Part shown: piece after piece, positions 58,101 through 64,000 of the stretch
Position numbering within the stretch: position 1 is the stretch's first letter
Layout: every line of letters begins with the position of its first letter
DNA from: Tranzscheliella williamsii
Lineage: Eukaryota > Basidiomycota > Ustilaginomycetes > Ustilaginales > Ustilaginaceae
Direction of reading: 5' to 3'
Assembly: GCA_023212725.1 (NCBI GenBank)
Contig: JALBYF010000062.1
Location: forward strand, 1-64,000
DNA length: 64,000 nt
Notes under the pieces: model-generated
Told to the model about the DNA's origin: nothing
The model's input: only the letters and a program-made list of their open reading frames with translations
The model's database searches: none
Program-made: the position numbers and the translations under genes

Positions 58101-60200
58101 GCATTGGATTGTCACTAAGACAGGTAATAATTAATCCCACATGTGGACACGGTTCGGCCAACTGTGTGATCTGTGATCCTATGCAAGTTGTGCTGGAGGT
58201 CCACTCGACTCTTGCACGTCCGCTACGACAAAGTCTTCAGGTTGGGCTCTGCTCCCGGTGCAAGCTACACACACAATCCGGCTCTTCGCTGCGGTACGGT
58301 GCTTCGATCGGGAGGCGACGGTGGCGAATACCGGTTGAGATTTTCCGAGATGGGCGGCTCCTTGCAGGCGACGAGATCCAGGCACTTGGGGCACACCGCT
58401 ATCCGGAAAGCGCCTCAGGACTGGCTTTGTTCGAGCGCCGATCTTGTCCGACGTTCGCATCAAGGCCTCTACCGGATGACAGTTGCGCCATACGACGCTG
58501 CATCGGCATGCGCGTGATTGCTTGGCACGCGCTGCCAACTGGTAACCGCCTTGCGGCCGCCGCTCAAAGCGTTGAGGCTGTATAGTGGCAATTGGCTTCC
58601 TGTCTCGAGCACATAATCTCCTGTGGTTGGGCATTCACAATAAGCTGGACCCGCATGATCCCCACACTCTGTGCCGAAGAGCTTAGTCAACGCAGGAAAA
58701 AGGATTCAATTCATAGCCAGAGCCAACCTTTTTAGAAAGCCCGAAATGCGATCGCAAGGGTTATTGTCTTCCGCTAACATCTGTCGTTGGTGTTGGCTCG
58801 CGTGAGGTTAGTCTGCATCAGCGTGCATGGTACTCGAGGGTCGTGGGAATGCCACTGCATCGGCCTTTTCCTTCCCTAAAAGCGTTCCGGCACAGTGTCG
58901 AGCCAAGCCAACGTGTAACGCTACACTGCAAAGCCCGTTCGTTCCCGTTGTCTTCGCTTCCCTAACACCGTCTCGGCTGAGAAGCTTCCGCCCTAGAGCC
59001 GTCTCGGCCTGGGCCTGTGGTGTTTCGTGTCCGACTATCGGTTGGCTTTCACAGCAACCCCTTCTGCTACTTGCCTTGCCTTTGCCGTTCTACGTGCACG
59101 CAGTTACCGAGCCCGTCTCGAATGCTTCACAGGACGGACGTGATGCATGACAAGAAAAACGCGGAGGAGGGTTAAAGAGCGCTAATTGTTACGGCGATTC
59201 GGCTTGGATCGTTGGGAGGGACTGTGACGAGTAGCTTGCGATGCAGTCCTCGAGGGGCAGCACGAGGCGGCTGAATCGGGGGTGGCAAAGAGCCTTAGCG
59301 GTGGAGCACTAAAGCTAAAATGAAAGATCTGAGCATTGTTGGCAATAGAACAAGATCAAATCAGTTCGTCACCTGCACGATTGATTGCCAACCCCATTAA
59401 CTCTAATTCACACCCGATCGCAGCGACTTTGACTCAAATCTGTAGTGTGGTTGCGATGCCATCATGCCCCGGCTTTTGCAAACACTAAACGTTTGCAGTG
59501 CGTGTGCCTGCACGCCTTCGCAGTCCGCCTCGCCTTGCAGCGCTCTTGTGCTGCTCGGTTGCGCTGGACTGAGATGCATTCACACAGAGTCACGAGTAAT
59601 CAGCCTTGTCTGCGCGCAATGTGCCCGTCGGAAGGGATTGACCCCGGTTCTGCAACATGCCTTCCAGGAAAAAACGCAGACATACGGTTGCATTGGTTGG
59701 ATCGTAGGTGACTGCTTCAGCTGCTTTTTTCACGCCAGTCTCCACAAAGCCCTTGCAGACGGGCTTTTTAACATAGCTAACGCGCGAACGAAGCTCGGGA
59801 CTCGACAAGGCGATGGGGAAATGGCAAACTCACGCTTTCCATAAGAGCACAGCAAGCCGGCTGCCCGTGACGTCGTAGGAAAGGCCGGGCCGATGGGGTC
59901 AAACACACTTTTCTAAGTGCGAACGGCTTGTGTCGGGTCGCCACCGACCAAGTCAAAGCACCATACGAGATCCCGAACACACAGGCGTGCGATTAAAGTT
60001 TTACGCGCATGCTCGACAACTTTGCGTCGCTCTGCTCGCTGGGATTTGACGTTTCTCGATCGGAGTGTGAGTGTCTACATTTTAGCTAAACCTTTTTGCC
60101 TGCCCTTCAAGCAGAGCAGGCGCTTACGTCTGCATCCAGTTTTCGCTGTTATTACCATCTTGGCAAGCTTCAATGGCCCAGATCTCGCTTAACCGTGCTG
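55102..60200. other. Long region without a supportable gene
   Basis: About 5 kb after MDN1. The open frames, up to 250 aa, are Arg/Ser/Ala/Cys-rich and overlap on both strands, as expected of random GC-rich DNA. Apart from the hexamer repeat at 57538-57620 I recognise no tRNA, transposon protein, or conserved domain. It could hold non-coding transcripts or distal control sites of the C2H2 gene. Confidence 0.5.
57538..57620. repeat. Imperfect hexanucleotide repeat (GACTGG/GACTCG type)
   Basis: About thirteen units of a 6-bp motif, GACTGG with GACTCG and GACTTG variants and one interruption (GAACTTGG), form an 83-bp microsatellite. In translation it gives Asp/Trp/Ser or Gly/Thr runs, but no real gene surrounds it. 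Confidence 0.9.
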
Positions 60201-62167
60201 CGTGGTTGCTGTAGCTAGCTTTCGGTCTCGTCCAAGTCAGCACGCTTCCGCACGCGTCACCTCTTTTTTTCCAAGTCCCCATCCGCCCCCTCCTTCCACT
60301 TCTGGGCCCACCATACCTCTCAGCGAATTGGATGGGTTGCTCTTGTACAGCCCGCCCTTTAGTCTTCCGGATGCACTCTTGCCTCTGCGTCTACCAAAAT
60401 CGGCTGAAGTGCCGATAGTCTTCGTAGCTGCTGCGTTGCCGCCTATCCTCATCGCCTATCGCCTCCGAACCCGATTGAATCTGCACATAGCCGCTGCTCA
60501 TCTGGTCATTGTGTAGTTGCACCCCTGCCATCGCCTCTGCTCTGCCCGACCTTTTTCTCAATGGTCTCCTGGTTTGCCACTCCCAGCCTCAGAACCATCA
60601 GGTTCGCATAGCAAACGGTCCGCGCTCTACTGAAGTCAAAGCCATCCATCTTGCCCCGTTTGCCTCCCTTCCTCTCTTTCCTCATTAATGTCCTGCCTCC
60701 CACCTTCTCCTACCCCCCACGACCCTCGTCACCTTCAGTCGTCTGGCTAGCGGACCGCCGCCTGTGGCCCGATAGCAGGAGCACTGCCTCTGCTCTTTGC
60801 CACCGCCTGCCGCTACCTTGCCCACAGCCATCTTGTCGTTCGCTCGCGTGGCTTCCAATTGCTCCTGGATTGGTGCCTTGCAGTCCGCTTCGGATCTTTG
60901 GACGACCTCACCAACCGAGACGCACCTTGTCGACCGGCGTGTTGGACAAAATCCCTGTCAGCACCACCGGATCGCTTCATCTCACCTCCGCTCGTATCGA
61001 TCATCTCACAGCTATCCGGTCACCGCCAAGTACCATTCAAGGTGTATCTATCCTACAAGCTGTTCATAAGCAGGTGGGAAATTCTTCTTGTTTTCTTCCT
61101 TTCATTCGCCGCCTTGTAAGTAAGTACCTCAGCCATCCCCTTCCCGTCGCAGCCATTATGTGTGCCTTGCCAGGTCCAAGAGCTTTGCGTCGCGTCGCGA
61201 TACTTTCCCAATTTCGACGGGTTTCCGGCCCGGGCGGCAGCATATGCTTCTAGCAACACCTTGCATGGCGTAACCTTCTCTGGAGACTCCATACATGACG
61301 GGTCGACATCGCCTGCTGCAAGGCTGTCGCCATTTTGTTACTCATGAGGTTGCATATCATTCGAGGTCTTCTTCTGCCAGCTTCTTGCCTACGAGTGCAT
61401 TCCTCAGATGCATATACTAGTCATCCCACAGGCCTGCATCTGATTGATAGCTCGGTCTTGTCGTTCTCGTTTATGCTTACTTCGTCGACATCACCGCCAC
61501 CGAATACCGGCTGACCCATTCTTCTACCTATCCCCTCCCCCCTCCCTCCATCTTCTTTCAGCCACCAATCCGACCTGAGATCTCACCTGGCTGGTAACAA
61601 CCCTGTTTCATCTGCCACTGCGTTTCTTTGTTCGGCACGCTTGCATACGCATAATCACCGAGGACAGCTTTGCCGCCGCTGTCAGAACGCCGCAACCCGC
61701 TGGCCTTTCTAGGGACACCTTCTTCATTTTATCTCCGCCTCTGTTTCTTCTTCCTTCTGGCCTGCATTCGCCTACTTTGCCACCCTTGCTTGAGTTTGAG
61801 TTCAGAGCGCTGGTTTGCTATCACAAGATTACAAACCCTCTTGCTTTGCCTAATCTCGACGGATTTCATCGCAGGTTTTGACGCTCCCGCTTTCCTGCCC
61901 TTCGTGGCTTCTCCCTCGCTTCGCAAACGAACAAGAGCTGATCTCTCGGTTCAGTGGTTCCTGAATCTCGCCACGGCACTCTCCATACAGGGAAGAAGAC
62001 TACAGGCGAAAGCGTTAGCATTCCCCTGTCATCTCATCCGCCCTTGCCACCTTCAAGAGAGGAACAAGTCAACAACAACAAAAGAAAAGATCCCAAGGTA
62101 TTGACTCACCTTTGGCCCCTCACCGTACACGCTGCGATCGTCCCACCTCCTATCCTGGGTGAAGTCT
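60201..62167 (+). promoter_or_regulatory. Pyrimidine-rich upstream region and probable leader of the C2H2 gene
   Basis: Nearly 2 kb that is strongly C/T-rich on the plus strand, typical of long 5' UTRs and core promoters of fungal regulatory genes. Donor-like (GTAAGTAAGT near 61117) and other splice-like sites could mark introns in the leader. Several short upstream ATG frames are present. A stop at 62102-62104 closes the coding frame upstream of the ATG. Confidence 0.5.
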
Positions 62168-64000
62168 ATGTCCGGCGGTGGAACGGGTAATGACCCCCCG
62201 CATCCTCACGGCAACGATCAGCCACTTACTTCCAGTTCTTCCTTCCACTTCGAGCAAGCGGTAGCCCCTCGAAGGCTTTCACAAGTCAAGGCCGCTCCGT
62301 CTTCAGCGCCGTCAGAGTTGACGATCGACCGAGCTGGACGACCCCTCGCGTCAAGTAGTCCTTATTCGCCTGCAGCACGACGTGCCGCTGCTACAGTTAT
62401 ACCACCCTACCAGACAGCCCAAGATCAGGCTACTGGCGGCGGGCTAACAATTCCATTCCATCAACAGCAGCAACAACCAGAGGACCATCATCGAGCCTCG
62501 CTTCAAGCCCTGCCTGACACGCCGCCAATCAATCTGCTCGACACTGAGACCCATCTCCGTTACCCGGCACAAACAGGTTTGTCTAAAGAGCAGGGAATGG
62601 ACGTAGTTCATCGCTCGGATGGTTTCGGCCAGCACGGCTTTAATCACCAATATCAGAAGATGGCCAATTCATTGTCGTCCTTTGCACCTCCTGGCGATGA
62701 CAGGAGACTGGTCAACGAGGAGACACCCCAAGCGGTCTGGCCGGTACCGCGCATGTCGCAGCAGCCTCACACGGCCGATCGCTCGAGAGATGTGCCGGCG
62801 GGCCTACCGGCAGCCTCACAGTCCGACCTCATGCGTACACAAGGACAGAGCGGTAACTACTCCTATGATGGGGCATCCCCCGGTCTTCGCAATCCCATTG
62901 TATATAGTCAGCCGGCCCAGATGCCGTGGGGTCTTCCGGCTCAAGCAGGGCATGCTGACTACCCAACAGTTTCCTATGTCACCCAGAGGATGCAGCAGCA
63001 TCATCCGCATCCTCCCAGTTCCTACCCTGGCACCTCTTACAGCAACAGTGGCTTTGTGAACGGCGCGGAAGGACTGGGAAAGAGCACATCGCACAGTTCA
63101 GTGACCAACATGGACTATCAGTCCGAAGCTATCTGGCCCTTGGCGCCTACCTCGCTCGACGCTTTCGCTGGCATGCCTGCGCCAGCGCGGCTGACTCTAA
63201 CCTCTGCATCCGACAAAGGCAAGTTTAAGGCGAGAGCCTCGCTGCCACCGCCAAAGCAATTCAAGTGCTCCGCCTGCGATGCCATCTTTAGCCGCAATCA
63301 CGACTTGAAGCGACATGCCCGTATCCATCTGGCCGTCAAGCCTTTTCCGTGTGGTTACTGCGACAAGGCTTTTAGCCGCAAGGATGCTCTGAAACGCCAT
63401 GTCTTGGTGAAAGGATGTGGCATTGGCAACAAAAAGCAAGGGGATGGTCGCAAGCGATCCGCAACCATGTCGAAGCTGGAGCATACGGACAGCAACAGCA
63501 GCGCCGGACTCTCGCGCTACGACAACGCGGGAGAAGCGCGATCCTACGAGCAGGGCGGACATCGTGATAATCCGCAGCCATCATCCCATATGCAACAGGG
63601 TTTGTCGCGCAGTTTTCCCAACAAGTTCGGAGAGCCATCGGCGTGGCCCTTGAGCGTTTCTGACGCCGGAAATGGGGGCAACCAGCCCGATCTCTATCCC
63701 AGCGGTGTTGCTGCTTCGCGTGCAAGTTTTGCGACGCAATCGAGTGCGTCTGGCGGCGCGGTTGAAGGACGCGGCGCCTCTTTGCAAGGCTCGCAATTTC
63801 AACATTTTGCTCCGTATCAGCAGTACGCTCCGTCGCCCCATCAGTACCCTTACAATCCTCGCCCGAGCCAGATCCAACAGCAAAGGCCCGGAGGCTCTGC
63901 CAGCTCATTTGCTCCTGCCGAGAATCCGTCTGCATCTGGCGTCAGCAGCGGCAGCGGAATGCCCGGAGTCACGGAAAAACATCTCGGAAAGCCCACCTCT
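62168..64000 (+). CDS. C2H2 zinc-finger transcription factor, 5' part (at least 611 codons, cut by the window end)
   Basis: One frame is open from ATG 62168 to the last base, so the gene continues beyond the window. Residues 1-350 are Gln/Ser/Pro/His-rich and look disordered (activation-type, with QQQQ and MQQHHPH runs). Two adjacent zinc fingers lie near residues 367-420: FKCSACDAIFSRNHDLKRHA with HARIH closing C2H2, then FPCGYCDKAFSRKDALKRH, whose last ligand is Cys (H-x5-C, HVLVKGC), a variant common in fungal regulators. The LAVKPFP link is a canonical-like finger linker. After it the sequence is again Ser/Gln/Tyr/Pro-rich. Target genes are unknown. The long gene-free upstream region suits a developmentally controlled regulator. 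Confidence 0.9.
   Translation, partial: MSGGGTGNDPPHPHGNDQPLTSSSSFHFEQAVAPRRLSQVKAAPSSAPSELTIDRAGRPLASSSPYSPAARRAAATVIPPYQTAQDQATGGGLTIPFHQQQQQPEDHHRASLQALPDTPPINLLDTETHLRYPAQTGLSKEQGMDVVHRSDGFGQHGFNHQYQKMANSLSSFAPPGDDRRLVNEETPQAVWPVPRMSQQPHTADRSRDVPAGLPAASQSDLMRTQGQSGNYSYDGASPGLRNPIVYSQPAQMPWGLPAQAGHADYPTVSYVTQRMQQHHPHPPSSYPGTSYSNSGFVNGAEGLGKSTSHSSVTNMDYQSEAIWPLAPTSLDAFAGMPAPARLTLTSASDKGKFKARASLPPPKQFKCSACDAIFSRNHDLKRHARIHLAVKPFPCGYCDKAFSRKDALKRHVLVKGCGIGNKKQGDGRKRSATMSKLEHTDSNSSAGLSRYDNAGEARSYEQGGHRDNPQPSSHMQQGLSRSFPNKFGEPSAWPLSVSDAGNGGNQPDLYPSGVAASRASFATQSSASGGAVEGRGASLQGSQFQHFAPYQQYAPSPHQYPYNPRPSQIQQQRPGGSASSFAPAENPSASGVSSGSGMPGVTEKHLGKPTS

Noticed and set aside
60651..61253. 200-codon plus-strand frame, Pro/Ser/Arg/Leu-rich
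   Set aside because: Pyrimidine-rich DNA gives Pro/Ser/Leu runs automatically; it is more likely leader sequence of the C2H2 gene.
1..64000. CRISPR arrays, prokaryotic operons, insertion sequences
   Set aside because: Nothing of the kind is present; intron structure and gene content are nuclear fungal.

Overview
The window looks like nuclear DNA of a basidiomycete, most likely a smut fungus (Ustilaginales: Ustilago/Sporisorium/Moesziomyces type). The reasons are a balanced-to-GC-rich composition, compact genes with none to four short introns (GTRNGT...YAG, mostly 60-170 bp), an almost intronless 16 kb midasin gene and a lone dispersed 5S rRNA gene. The clade is inferred from style and protein flavour; no search was run. 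Splice junctions were read by hand and checked for phase. Only the left edge (nothing truncated) and the right edge (one gene cut) limit the view.

Layout. 0.5-3.7 kb: an aldo-keto reductase and a short-chain dehydrogenase. 4.3-12.1 kb: one minus-strand gene for a giant (about 2,534 aa) single-pass membrane protein built from repeated DUF3712/LEA-like units. 12.1-17.8 kb: a gene-poor stretch holding a probable decayed gene. 17.8-27.7 kb: a Zn2Cys6 transcription factor, a secreted Asp-box (GH93-like) exo-arabinanase, an MFS sugar porter and an intracellular GH51 alpha-L-arabinofuranosidase, which together look like an arabinan-utilisation cluster. 28.2-38.2 kb: housekeeping genes (class III SIRT5-type sirtuin, proteasome beta5/PRE2, a small CYSTM protein with a 14-nt last exon, mRNA guanylyltransferase CEG1, a 5S rRNA gene, autophagy E1 ATG7, RNA polymerase I subunit RPA12). 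38.8-55.1 kb: MDN1/midasin (about 5,419 aa), divergent from RPA12. 55.1-62.2 kb: about 7 kb without a supportable gene, its distal part pyrimidine-rich and probably leader/promoter. 62.2 kb to the edge: the first 611 codons of a C2H2 zinc-finger transcription factor.

How the parts may work together. The proposed pathway at 17.8-27.7 kb would cut arabinan outside the cell (GH93), import the released sugar (MFS) and split arabino-oligosaccharides inside (GH51), with the adjacent zinc-cluster protein as candidate regulator. The divergent MFS/GH51 promoter carries a dyad enclosing CGG-N4-CCG. RPA12 and MDN1 share a 553-bp divergent promoter and both serve ribosome production. The clearest new material is the arabinan cluster, the triplicated giant DUF3712 protein, the decayed gene at 13.4-14.2 kb, and several genes whose true structure only appears after splicing (CYSTM, RPA12, GH93, the GH51 tail).
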